From contig JAHRAK010000106.1 of NCBI GenBank assembly GCA_020027535.1, positions 1-34,114 of the forward strand: DNA of 34,114 nt. The letters are read 5' to 3'. Source of the DNA: Nitrospirales bacterium. GTDB lineage: Bacteria > Nitrospirota > Nitrospiria > Nitrospirales > UBA8639. The translations under genes and the position numbers were made by a program. How positions within the stretch are numbered: position 1 is the stretch's first letter; each line of letters opens with the position of its first letter. Below the pieces are notes generated by a model. It was not told the origin of the DNA. It worked only from the letters and a program-made list of their open reading frames with translations, and made no database searches. This document shows, piece after piece, positions 9,220-19,400 of the stretch.

Positions 9220-10568
9220 GAGCGAGCCCTGCTTGTCCTGCCTTGCGCGCGTTTCACTTTCGATGAGACGGCTTTGGAGCCAAAGACCCGACGGTATACT
9301 TCGTCGAGGTGACGAACGTACCATGCCGGATCGAAACAGGCTTTGATTTCGGCCGGCGTCAACTTTTTCGAGATCAACGGATCGTGCGACACGAGGTCGT
9401 GAAAGGGCTCCCACCCTTCCCAGGCTTCCATGGCGTTGCGTTGAACCGCTTCGTATGCGGCTTTGCGTTCGATCCCGCGATCGACCAAAGCCAACAATAC
9501 GCGTTGGGAGTATACCAACCCACCCGTCAGGTTTAAATTCTTCAGCATCCGTTCCGGATACACCACCAGATTTTTCAGGAGTTGGGTCAGGCGCACGATC
9601 ATGTAATCGATCAGAATCGTGCTGTCCGGGATAATAATACGCTCGACCGAAGAGTGGCTGATGTCACGTTCGTGCCACAGCGCGACGTTTTCCAAGGCGG
9701 CCAGACTATTGGCTCGAATGACCCGGGCCAGGCCGCAGAGATTTTCGGATCCCACCGGATTCCGTTTATGCGGCATCGCGGAGGACCCTTTTTGCCCCAC
9801 GCTGAAATATTCCTCGGCTTCCAGGACTTCGGTCCGTTGGAGATGGCGGATTTCAGTCGCCACCTTTTCAATGCTGGCGGCAATCAGGGCCAAGGTGGTC
9901 ACAAACGCGGCATGCCGGTCCCGTTGCACGACCTGATTCGACACGGGAGCCGGTTTCAACCCCAGCTTCGCACAGGTGATTTTTTCGATCCGCGGCGGCA
10001 AGTGCGCAAACGTGCCCATGGCTCCTGACAGTTTTCCAACGGCAATATCCTCTCCGGCAGCGATCAGGCGCCGGCGTTGCCGAGTGAATTCCTCGTACCA
10101 GAGGGCAAACTTGAAGCCCAGGGAAATGGGTTCGCCGTGAATGCCGTGCGACCGTCCCACCATCATCGTCTCCCGGTGCGCGAAGGCTTGATCCCGCAGA
10201 ACCTGCAATAAAGCGTCCAGGTCCTCCAGGATGATGCCCACCGCCTCGACCAGTTGGATTGCCAGCCCGGTGTCGAGCACGTCGGAGGACGTCAGCCCCA
10301 CGTGCAAATGCCGGGCCGGGGGGCCGGCCTGCTCGGCAACGGATTCCAAAAACGCAATCACGTCATGTTTGGTGATCCGTTCGATTTCCTCGATCCGGTC
10401 AGGATCCAGGGTGACTTTTCGTTTGACCCGTCGCGCCACGCCTCCGGGGACTTCACCCCTTTCTTCACGCGCTTCACACACGGCCAGCTCGACTTGCAGC
10501 CAGGTTTCATACTTCCGTTTCCGGGTCCATACGGCCCCCATACGGGGCAAAGTGTAACGTTCAATCAT
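9216..10568 (-). CDS. purB: Adenylosuccinate lyase
   Basis: MIERYTLPRMGAVWT, HVGLTSSDVLDT, GSSAMPHKRNPVGSENLCGLARV. Confidence 0.97.
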   Translation of the reverse strand: MIERYTLPRMGAVWTRKRKYETWLQVELAVCEAREERGEVPGGVARRVKRKVTLDPDRIEEIERITKHDVIAFLESVAEQAGPPARHLHVGLTSSDVLDTGLAIQLVEAVGIILEDLDALLQVLRDQAFAHRETMMVGRSHGIHGEPISLGFKFALWYEEFTRQRRRLIAAGEDIAVGKLSGAMGTFAHLPPRIEKITCAKLGLKPAPVSNQVVQRDRHAAFVTTLALIAASIEKVATEIRHLQRTEVLEAEEYFSVGQKGSSAMPHKRNPVGSENLCGLARVIRANSLAALENVALWHERDISHSSVERIIIPDSTILIDYMIVRLTQLLKNLVVYPERMLKNLNLTGGLVYSQRVLLALVDRGIERKAAYEAVQRNAMEAWEGWEPFHDLVSHDPLISKKLTPAEIKACFDPAWYVRHLDEVYRRVFGSKAVSSKVKRAQGRTSRARS

Positions 10569-10678
10569 CGGTGCTCCTCGGCAAATCCTTCTTCAGCCAA
10601 CGCCCTTTCAAAATCAGGATCGAGTTTTGCACACTCACGGGCCAAGCGTCCCTGGTCACCTTGATCCAAACGCGCCAT
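10565..10678 (-). CDS. Putative 37-aa small ORF overlapping the purB start
   Basis: MARLDQGDQGRLARECAKLDPDFERALAEEGFAEEHR*; 4-nt overlap with purB ATG. Confidence 0.35.
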   Translation of the reverse strand: MARLDQGDQGRLARECAKLDPDFERALAEEGFAEEHR

Positions 10679-10712
10679 GAGGGATGGCGCCGCTACAACT
10701 GCCAAAGACAAC

Positions 10713-10743
10713 GACACTGGATTCCCGCGTACGCGAGAATGAC
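10713..10743. repeat. REP-like palindrome
   Basis: gacactggattcccgcgtacgcgagaatgac. Confidence 0.7.
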
Positions 10744-10766
10744 CCGTAGCTTGCAAGAATAATTAG

Positions 10767-11258
10767 TCAATGAGCAAGATCCCTGCGTTTGGGCTCAAGA
10801 CGCGCGTCGTGTTTGATGAGTTGATCCAACACACCATTGACGAATCGTCTGGTTTCATCGTCCGCAAAGTTTTTTGCCAATTCGAGGGCTTCATCCACCG
10901 TCACTTTCGCCGGCACGTCAGGGATCCAGAGCAATTCGTACATCGCCTGTCGCAAAATATTCCGATCCACCACGGGCATACGATCCACCGTCCAGTTTCG
11001 TGCATAGGCGGTAATGAGTCCATCGAGTTCGACTTGATGGGTCCGGACGCCGGTGACCAACTCGGACGCAAACGTTCGGACCGACTCCGACGCGTCTCGT
11101 TGTGCCCAGAATTGCTCCAGCCAAAATTCGGTGGACTCGTGAAAATCGCACTGAAAAAGAATCTGAAGAGCCAGTTCGCGCGCATCATGCCGCGTGTACC
11201 CTCGTCGAGGTTCGGGCGAAGAGTTTGGTTCGTGTAGCATATTCGCAAACATCCGCAC
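10767..11258 (-). CDS. nusB: Transcription antitermination factor NusB
   Basis: RHDARELALQILFQCDF...VDRNILRQAMYELLWIPDVPAKVTVDEALELAKNFADDETRRFVNGVLDQL. Confidence 0.95.
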   Translation of the reverse strand: MRMFANMLHEPNSSPEPRRGYTRHDARELALQILFQCDFHESTEFWLEQFWAQRDASESVRTFASELVTGVRTHQVELDGLITAYARNWTVDRMPVVDRNILRQAMYELLWIPDVPAKVTVDEALELAKNFADDETRRFVNGVLDQLIKHDARLEPKRRDLAH

Positions 11259-11759
11259 TTACATGTGCCGGAAGCCGGTCGGCTTTCGATCAATTGCATG
11301 CAAGTCCTTCATCAGGGTTGCCATTTCGATAGCGGTACAAGCGGCTTGCGTGCCGCGGTTGACTTCAGTGGTACCTGCCCTGACCAAGGCCTCTTCTGCG
11401 GTATTGGTGGTCAAGACCCCGAAAATAATGGGAATGCCCGTCTCCCGAGAAGCCTGGGCAATGCCCCGGCTCATTTCCGCACTGATAAAATCAAAATGCG
11501 GGGTTTCGCCCCTGATGACCGCTCCCAAACAAATGACGGCATCGAACTGTTTGGATTGGGCCAGCTGCCTGGCCACCAACGGGATTTCAAATGCCCCGGG
11601 GACACGAACGATTTGCAGGTTGTCCTCAGAGGCACCGTGTGTTTTCAGAGTCTCGATCGCAGCGGCTTCCAGGCGGCTGGTGACAAATTCATTGAATTTA
11701 CTCACCACGATGCCGAATCGCAGTTCCCGGGCATTTAAATTTCCTTCAATGGGCGTCAT
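11259..11759 (-). CDS. ribH: 6,7-dimethyl-8-ribityllumazine synthase
   Basis: RFGIVVSKFNEFVTSRL, VPGAFEIPLVA, CLGAVIRGETPHFDFI, PIIFGVLTTNTAEEAL. Confidence 0.97.
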   Translation of the reverse strand: MTPIEGNLNARELRFGIVVSKFNEFVTSRLEAAAIETLKTHGASEDNLQIVRVPGAFEIPLVARQLAQSKQFDAVICLGAVIRGETPHFDFISAEMSRGIAQASRETGIPIIFGVLTTNTAEEALVRAGTTEVNRGTQAACTAIEMATLMKDLHAIDRKPTGFRHM

Positions 11760-11812
11760 GGGAATGTCCGACGAGCAGCTTCATTCTTGGCAGAGTGATC
11801 CTTTATCTCTTT

Positions 11813-11907
11813 CTGTCATCCCCGACTCCGATCGGGGATCCAGGAGTTGTTCCTTTTCCTCCGCGAAAACAAAGACACTGGATTCCCGCGTTCGCGGGAA
11901 TGACAGA
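11813..11907. repeat. REP/BIME-like inverted pair
   Basis: CTGTCATCCCCGACTCCGATCGGGGATCCAG...CACTGGATTCCCGCGTTCGCGGGAATGACAG. Confidence 0.8.
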
Positions 11908-11963
11908 CTCCGGATCGTTTCATGTCAATGACAATTAGGAGGCGATTCTGCGGGACCGGCCCG

Positions 11964-13169
11964 TCAGACGTTGTTTAAAAGATGACCCAGTTTGCTCTTT
12001 TTCGTTCGAAGGTAATGGACGTTCGTTTCCTGGGGGTCGACTTCAATGGGGACGCGTTCGACAACCGTCAAGCCATATCCCTCAATCCCCACGATCTTTC
12101 GTGGGTTATTCGTCATGAGACGGATCTGTCTGAGTCCCAAACTCACTAAAATTTGCGCGCCAATCCCGTAATTCCGCAAGTCCGGTTTAAATCCCAACTT
12201 GAGATTGGCCTCGACGGTGTCGCTGCCCTGATCCTGGAGATGATAGGCTTTTATTTTATTCAGCAACCCGATGCCCCGCCCCTCCTGATTCAAATACAAC
12301 AGCACCCCTTTGCCTTCTTTTTCAATAACGGCCATGGCGCGGTGAAGCTGATCGCGACAGTCGCAACGCAGGGAGCCGAAGACGTCCGACGTGAGACAGC
12401 CGGAATGCACGCGGACGAGGGCGGGTGATTCGTCAATGAGGCCCTTGACCAAGGCTATATGCGTTCCACTATCCAGTTCATTCTCGAAGACCCAGGCCTC
12501 GAAATTTCCGAAAATCGTCGGCAATTCGGCGCTCACGGATTTTTTGACGAAGGTCTCGCGTGACAACCGGTATTGAATGAGGTCTTTAATGGTAATGAGC
12601 TTGAGGGCGTGCCGCTTGGCAAATTCCATGAGGTCGGGAACCCTTGCCATGGTTCCATCCTCATTCATGATTTCACAAATGACCCCGGCCGGATACTTGC
12701 CGGCCATACGCGCCAGATCGACGGAGCCTTCGGTTTGCCCGGCCCGCTTGAGCACTCCGCCATCATGAGCCCGCAGAGGGAAAATGTGTCCCGGCTTCGT
12801 GAAATCGGAGGGTTTGCAGGAGAGATCGACGGCCATGCGGATTGTGGTTGCCCGGTCGGCAGCCGAAATTCCCGTGGTGACGTCCCGCGCGGCATCGATG
12901 GACACGGTAAAGGCGGTGCCGAACGGCGCGGTATTGTCCACTGTCTGGGGATGCAAATTGAGTTGCTCTGTCCGGTCGGCCGTGAGGGTCAGACAGATGA
13001 GGCCACGGGCATGTTTGGCCATAAAATTGATGGCTTCCGGGGTGACGGATTCGGCGGCCATCACTAGGTCGCCCTCGTTTTCACGATCTTCATCGTCGAC
13101 CAGGATGATGATTTTCCCGGAACGAATGTCCTCAAGGGCCTCGTCGATGGTATTGAAGACGGTCGTCAT
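11964..13169 (-). CDS. ribBA: Bifunctional DHBP synthase / GTP cyclohydrolase II
   Basis: [40 protein letters not shown] and [18 protein letters not shown]...[23 protein letters not shown]. Confidence 0.96.
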   Translation of the reverse strand: MTTVFNTIDEALEDIRSGKIIILVDDEDRENEGDLVMAAESVTPEAINFMAKHARGLICLTLTADRTEQLNLHPQTVDNTAPFGTAFTVSIDAARDVTTGISAADRATTIRMAVDLSCKPSDFTKPGHIFPLRAHDGGVLKRAGQTEGSVDLARMAGKYPAGVICEIMNEDGTMARVPDLMEFAKRHALKLITIKDLIQYRLSRETFVKKSVSAELPTIFGNFEAWVFENELDSGTHIALVKGLIDESPALVRVHSGCLTSDVFGSLRCDCRDQLHRAMAVIEKEGKGVLLYLNQEGRGIGLLNKIKAYHLQDQGSDTVEANLKLGFKPDLRNYGIGAQILVSLGLRQIRLMTNNPRKIVGIEGYGLTVVERVPIEVDPQETNVHYLRTKKSKLGHLLNNV

Positions 13170-13323
13170 GGATGCAATCCCTCTTGCGGGATCTGATGGC
13201 GATGAATCAGCCTCTATCAAATCGGTCATTCTCGACTTCTCTTGTCCCCCATCTTGTCATCCTTGTATGTGTTCAGTCATTCGTTGACACTTTCCGTTTT
13301 TTCTTTCCCTCGCCTTTGGAAGA

Positions 13324-13482
13324 CAACCCCCCTCACTCCCCCTTATCAGGGGGACAGCAGAGTTTCTTGCCTCCCTGATAAGGGGGGAAGGGGGGTTCAG
13401 TAGGGGCGGACCTGCGTGTCCGCCCTCCCTTCTTGTAGGTAGAGACTGTAGGTCGGGTTAGCCGAAGGCGTCACCCGACAAT
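13324..13482. repeat. Cluster of palindromic intergenic elements between ribBA and the narK-like gene
   Basis: Imperfect IR AACCCCCCTCACTCCCCCTTATCAGGGGGA / TCCCTGATAAGGGGGGAAGGGGGGTT; hairpin GGGCGGAC-CTGCGT-GTCCGCCC (13404-13425); GTAGGTCGGGTTAGC...ACCCGACA. Confidence 0.75.
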
Positions 13483-13534
13483 CAACCCCTAAGTTTTATA
13501 TGGGGTTTCTACTCGCCTTGTCAATGGCGCGGGA

Positions 13535-14743
13535 TTACGAGGCTTCCTCTTTGATCGAAAGGGGCAAGGACCGTTGAATCCAGATCACACTGCCGGTGGC
13601 AATTCCCGTCAGGACGACAAAGACGAGAAATCCGCTCGCGTACGTCCCTGTCATATCCTTGAAAAGACCAAACCAGAACGGGAGGAAGAATCCGCCGAGA
13701 CCACCGGCTGCGCCAATAAATCCCGAAGCCGTCCCCATCATGTTCCGGTAGCGCAGTGACACCACCTGAAAAACGACCCCGTTGCCGAAGCCCAAGAGAA
13801 GAAGGGTTGCTATGGTTAAGGGAAACGCCCAGAACGGCGGCGGCAACCACGCCAGGAGAATGCACAGCCCCCCGATAGCGGGAAATCCCACCTGGAGCAG
13901 GCTGAACCCTCCGACCCGGTCGGCCCAGTGGCCTCCGACCGGTCGTGCGATACTGCCCGCAAGCCCGCATGCCGCCGTCAGGGTCCCGGCAGCGACCATA
14001 TCCAGACCATATTGATCATGAAAGAAAATCGGCAAAAAGCTGGAAAACCCGACAAACCCTCCAAACGTCACCCCATAGAAGAAACACAACCACTGCATGA
14101 ACCGTTCCTGGAAGACCATGCGGAAAGAGGCTGCCAGGCTCTTCCCGGGTTGGTTGTGCAAAGGAGTTTCATGGACGAACAGCGAAAACACCACGGCCGA
14201 GAGCAGGACCGGCCCAATCATCAGGCCGAAAACCCCGTGCCATCCGACGTGGGCCGCAAGATGTGGGGCGAAGAACGTTGCCAGGAAAACCCCGCTGTTT
14301 CCGGTCGCGGCGATGCCCATGGCCAACCCCTGATGTTGCGAGGAATAGGCGCGGCTTGCAACCGGAAGCGCCACGACAAAACTCGCGCCCGCCGCCCCCA
14401 GCAAAAGACCGATCCCCAACATTTGGGCATAGCTGTGACCGAACAGCCAGCCCAACGACAGCGCCACCACTTCTATCCAGAGAATGCCGAGCCCCACCCG
14501 TTTCACGCCGAACTGATCGGTGAACGGCCCGACCACGATGCGTAACAGGGCTCCGCCGAGCAAGGGGATGGCCACCAACAGCCCCTTCTGTGTGGCGCTC
14601 AAGGCGAAGTCCTGAGCAATGGCGATGCCCAATGCGCCGATCAACAGCCAGACGACGAAACTCACCTCGAAGTGGAGCCAGGCTCCCAATAAAGAAGGCC
14701 AGTGGCCGCTCTTCAGGGCATGCTTCAGCGCGTACGGGTTCAT
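13535..14743 (-). CDS. MFS transporter, nitrate/nitrite porter (NNP/NarK-like) family
   Basis: 12-TM MFS; GFGNGVVFQVVSLRYRNMMGTASGFIGAAGGLGGFFLPFWFGLFKDMTGTYASGF is NarK-like. Confidence 0.85.
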   Translation of the reverse strand: MNPYALKHALKSGHWPSLLGAWLHFEVSFVVWLLIGALGIAIAQDFALSATQKGLLVAIPLLGGALLRIVVGPFTDQFGVKRVGLGILWIEVVALSLGWLFGHSYAQMLGIGLLLGAAGASFVVALPVASRAYSSQHQGLAMGIAATGNSGVFLATFFAPHLAAHVGWHGVFGLMIGPVLLSAVVFSLFVHETPLHNQPGKSLAASFRMVFQERFMQWLCFFYGVTFGGFVGFSSFLPIFFHDQYGLDMVAAGTLTAACGLAGSIARPVGGHWADRVGGFSLLQVGFPAIGGLCILLAWLPPPFWAFPLTIATLLLLGFGNGVVFQVVSLRYRNMMGTASGFIGAAGGLGGFFLPFWFGLFKDMTGTYASGFLVFVVLTGIATGSVIWIQRSLPLSIKEEAS

Positions 14744-14980
14744 GGGCAAAAGTGCATTAAAAAGGTTGCATGAAGGCAACGTGACGTTTTCGAAAAATGC
14801 GTGCGTCGTGACTATAGAGCACCGAAACGAACCGCCGCAATCGAAGTCTTCTTTTGTGATTCCTCTTCCCAGGGTTTATAATTTTTTCCGAGACACGGGA
14901 TTGCAACGACCAAAATGCAAAAGACCCTCACCCTGCCTTCTCCCATCGGGAGAGGGTAAAACGCGTAGATCGAAAAGCTG

Positions 14981-15979
14981 ATGCCTTCTTCTCATCAAGA
15001 AAACGAGAGCCAACTCGAAGAGGATGAAATTTCTGCTTCTGTCGAGGCTGAACTCTTAGTCGAGCCCGAGAAAACGGAAGATCTTGCCGGCGACGAGACC
15101 CGGCCGGAACAGTCCGAGACCACGGATCTTGTTCCCACGACCACTTTGAGCCGTTACCTGGTTGAGGTCCGTCGCTACCCTTTTCTGTCCAAGGAAGAAG
15201 AATTAGCGCTTTTTCACGAATACCGGATGACCGGCAGCCGGGATGCGGCCGTCAAGCTGATCCTGTCCAATCTGCGAGTGTCGGTCGCCATCGCCAAGGA
15301 ATACGCGCATACCGGCGCCGACCAGATGGACCTCATCCAGGAAGGCAACGTCGGCCTGATGCAGGCCATGAAAAAATTCGACGTGTCCCGCAACGTCCGC
15401 TTCTACGCGTATGCCGCCTGGTGGGTCAGGGCCTATATTCTCCGGTACCTGTTACAGTCGCATCGACTCGTGAAAATCGGCACGACCCAGGAACAGCGAA
15501 AACTCTTTTACAACTTAAAAAAAGAAAAGGCCAAACTTGAACGAGAGGGGTTCGTGCCGGATGCCAAACTCCTGGCAGATCGGCTCCAGGTTCGAGAACG
15601 GGACGTGCTGGAAATGGATCAACGGTTGGGGAGCTGGGAACTCTCCCTCGACCAACCCATCGGCAAAGACAAGGACGACGGGACGTTTCTCGACTTGCTC
15701 CCCGCCCCCGCGCCCCGAATCGACGAGGCCGTCGCCCAAAAGGAACTGAAGCTGTTATTCCGGAAAAAGCTCGGGGAGTTTTCAAAGACCCTCGAGGAGC
15801 GAGACGAGGATATCCTGAGGAACCGGCTGCTTTCAGAAACGCCGTTGACGCTTGAGGAAATCGGCCGGAAATATTCGATTACCAAGGAACGATCGAGACA
15901 GTTGGAAGCCAGAATCATTAAGCGATTACGCGACGTTATGAAAGCCGAATTGAAGGATTTCGATGCCTTACGAGGGTAA
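14981..15979 (+). CDS. RpoH-like (sigma-32 group) RNA polymerase sigma factor with acidic N-terminal extension
   Basis: LSRYLVEVRRYPFLSKEEE, DLIQEGNVGLMQAMKKFDVSRNVRFYAYAAWWVRAYILRYLL, EEIGRKYSITKERSRQLEARIIKRLR. Confidence 0.9.
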   Translation: MPSSHQENESQLEEDEISASVEAELLVEPEKTEDLAGDETRPEQSETTDLVPTTTLSRYLVEVRRYPFLSKEEELALFHEYRMTGSRDAAVKLILSNLRVSVAIAKEYAHTGADQMDLIQEGNVGLMQAMKKFDVSRNVRFYAYAAWWVRAYILRYLLQSHRLVKIGTTQEQRKLFYNLKKEKAKLEREGFVPDAKLLADRLQVRERDVLEMDQRLGSWELSLDQPIGKDKDDGTFLDLLPAPAPRIDEAVAQKELKLLFRKKLGEFSKTLEERDEDILRNRLLSETPLTLEEIGRKYSITKERSRQLEARIIKRLRDVMKAELKDFDALRG

Positions 15980-16083
15980 TCCCGCCCAAATACCAGGATC
16001 CCCTGCCGAATCTTCACATTTTTTCACTTTCAGACCTTGACTTTCATCGAACAGGCCTTACCTGTTGATCTAACCATAGCATG

Positions 16084-16106
16084 AAATCCTCTAATCCTGA
16101 GGATTT
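16084..16106. promoter_or_regulatory. Inverted repeat upstream of groES
   Basis: AAATCCTC-TAATCCT-GAGGATTT, perfect 8-bp arms. Confidence 0.5.
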
Positions 16107-16174
16107 CCCAATACGATCATACATTTACCACACATCGAGAGCCGAGATTTTTAACCAAAGGAGGAAGTTGTCAC

Positions 16175-16489
16175 ATGGCCACACAAACAAAGGAAAAGGA
16201 AGAAACCAAAGGAACGGCGGCCAAAGGCTTTTTGCCCCTTGGCGACCGCATCTTTGTGACTTATACGGAAGAACTCGAACGCACGGCCGGAGGCATTTAC
16301 GTGCCCGACTCAGCCAGGGAAAAACCCCAACGGGGAACGGTTGAAGGTGTCGGAAAAGAAGTCAAAACCCTGAAAGTCGGCGATCAAGTCCTCTTCGACA
16401 AGTATTCCGGAACCAAAATCAGGATCGAAAACGATGATTGCCTGATTCTGAGAGAAGAAGACATCCTGGGCGTCTTCGTCGATTCCTAA
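16175..16489 (+). CDS. groES: Co-chaperonin GroES
   Basis: FLPLGDRIFVTYTEELERTAGGIYVPDSAREKPQRGTVEGVGK; AAAGGAGG RBS. Confidence 0.97.
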   Translation: MATQTKEKEETKGTAAKGFLPLGDRIFVTYTEELERTAGGIYVPDSAREKPQRGTVEGVGKEVKTLKVGDQVLFDKYSGTKIRIENDDCLILREEDILGVFVDS

Positions 16490-16557
16490 CGATTTGATCC
16501 ATACCACAGAATAAAAACTCAAGAATTACTTTAATTTGATGGAGGAAGATTAAGATT

Positions 16558-18201
<1,644 letters not shown>

Positions 18202-18257
18202 AAACGTTGATGTGTTTCAGTTCGTCATGTCAGCTTGATCTGCTGGCAGAGCAAGCT

Positions 18258-18296
18258 CGAAGGCCCGTGGAATTTTTCCCCGGGCCTTCGTTTTTT
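18258..18296 (+). terminator. Rho-independent terminator of groESL
   Basis: CGAAGGCCCG...CGGGCCTTCG followed by TTTTTT. Confidence 0.9.
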
Positions 18297-18524
18297 GGGG
18301 GGATTATAGATCTAATGTCGGAGCCCGACACCGGGGAAGGAGCTTTACGCATCTGCCTAGTTCCCAAAGGTGCGGACCCTATGCGGACCCCAAAGAGTGT
18401 CCTCTACAAGCCCTACGACACAACATGCCGCATCTTAATAGTAACTATTTCAGAAACCTTAAGAGCCATGCCGAATGCCAATAGGCATGGTAGCGCAAAT
18501 ACATCAGCAAATAAGGATTCAATC

Positions 18525-19076
18525 ATGGATGGGAAGAACGGTGTAACAAAGTATTCAATCGACAATAAGGATTTCTGGCATCTGACCCACGATGGGGGCA
18601 TTCTATCTCATAACGTTCTTCTCTACCAAGGGTATTACAAGAGCATTTCAGCAGAGAACCCCTTCGCTGATCCAAGAGGTTTTGTGACAATATATGGAGC
18701 TTACGCCCAGTTATCTGAGAAAGAAAAGACATGGGAAAGGATCCGAAAGACTGAGTTTCCTGACAGACCAACTCGATTCAACGCGCTGTTCTTATTCGAG
18801 TCAAAAGAACTTGCGGAAAACGCTGCGACCGAATGGTTCGGTGATGAAAGACGGCTCTTGGTAAGAGTACGACTCATATCTGATTCTCGAAGATTTAGGG
18901 CAGACGCAACGTGGCTGGATAATGTGAGTGCCGATAATGCTGAAGATCGTGCACGGCATTATTGGGAGGGTGAGATGACCAATAATCCGCGACCCGAAAT
19001 TATCGTCTGCGGTTGGGTGTACTTTCCCGACTGGGAACAATGGGCCAAGCTTTTGACGCCGGAGGCTTTAAGCTGA
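18525..19076 (+). CDS. Uncharacterised protein (DUF2441-like by recollection); start uncertain (ORF open from 18207)
   Basis: DFWHLTHDGGILSHNVLLYQGYYKSISAENPF...FNALFLFESKELAENAATEWFGDERRLLVRVRL; coding-like composition. Family assignment not verified. Confidence 0.65.
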   Translation: MDGKNGVTKYSIDNKDFWHLTHDGGILSHNVLLYQGYYKSISAENPFADPRGFVTIYGAYAQLSEKEKTWERIRKTEFPDRPTRFNALFLFESKELAENAATEWFGDERRLLVRVRLISDSRRFRADATWLDNVSADNAEDRARHYWEGEMTNNPRPEIIVCGWVYFPDWEQWAKLLTPEALS

Positions 19077-19234
19077 CCTTCCCCACTTTGGATCCAAGTG
19101 GAGCGTGAGGCATAGGTGGTGTTGACCTCCCTCAAAAATCATGCCCTAGATTTTGCGAAATATCGGCTTAAGTGGCCCTGCTTTTCTACCTCCACTCTTA
19201 GGGGATTTCTTCTTGTTTCAGCCATGGGCACTGT

Positions 19235-19297
19235 CAGGTGAGGGCTTTAGGCTTCTTCTTGAGTGAGCCTTCCACCGCCTGGCGAATAAATTCTTAG
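19235..19297 (-). pseudogene. Remnant: C-terminus of a CopG-like antitoxin
   Basis: Reverse strand reads ...EFIRQAVEGSLKKKPKALT*, parallel to the 3' end of the 22405-22669 antitoxin. Confidence 0.7.
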
Positions 19298-19301
19298 CCA
19301 A

Positions 19302-19337
19302 CTGTCGGGTTACGTTTCGTTAACCCGACCTACCTTG
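19302..19337. repeat. GTAGGTCGGGTTA-type palindromic intergenic repeat
   Basis: ctgtcgggttacgtttcgttaacccgacctacc; near-identical to 22702-22737. Confidence 0.8.
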
Positions 19338-19400
19338 ACTCATTTCCACAAACACGTCTCATAGATCCGCTGCAGGTCCCCTCTGAGCCTCGATTATCGC

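Noticed and set aside
11194-11931. 245-aa plus-strand ORF
   Set aside because: Antisense to ribH and extending into a REP pair; no protein-like features.
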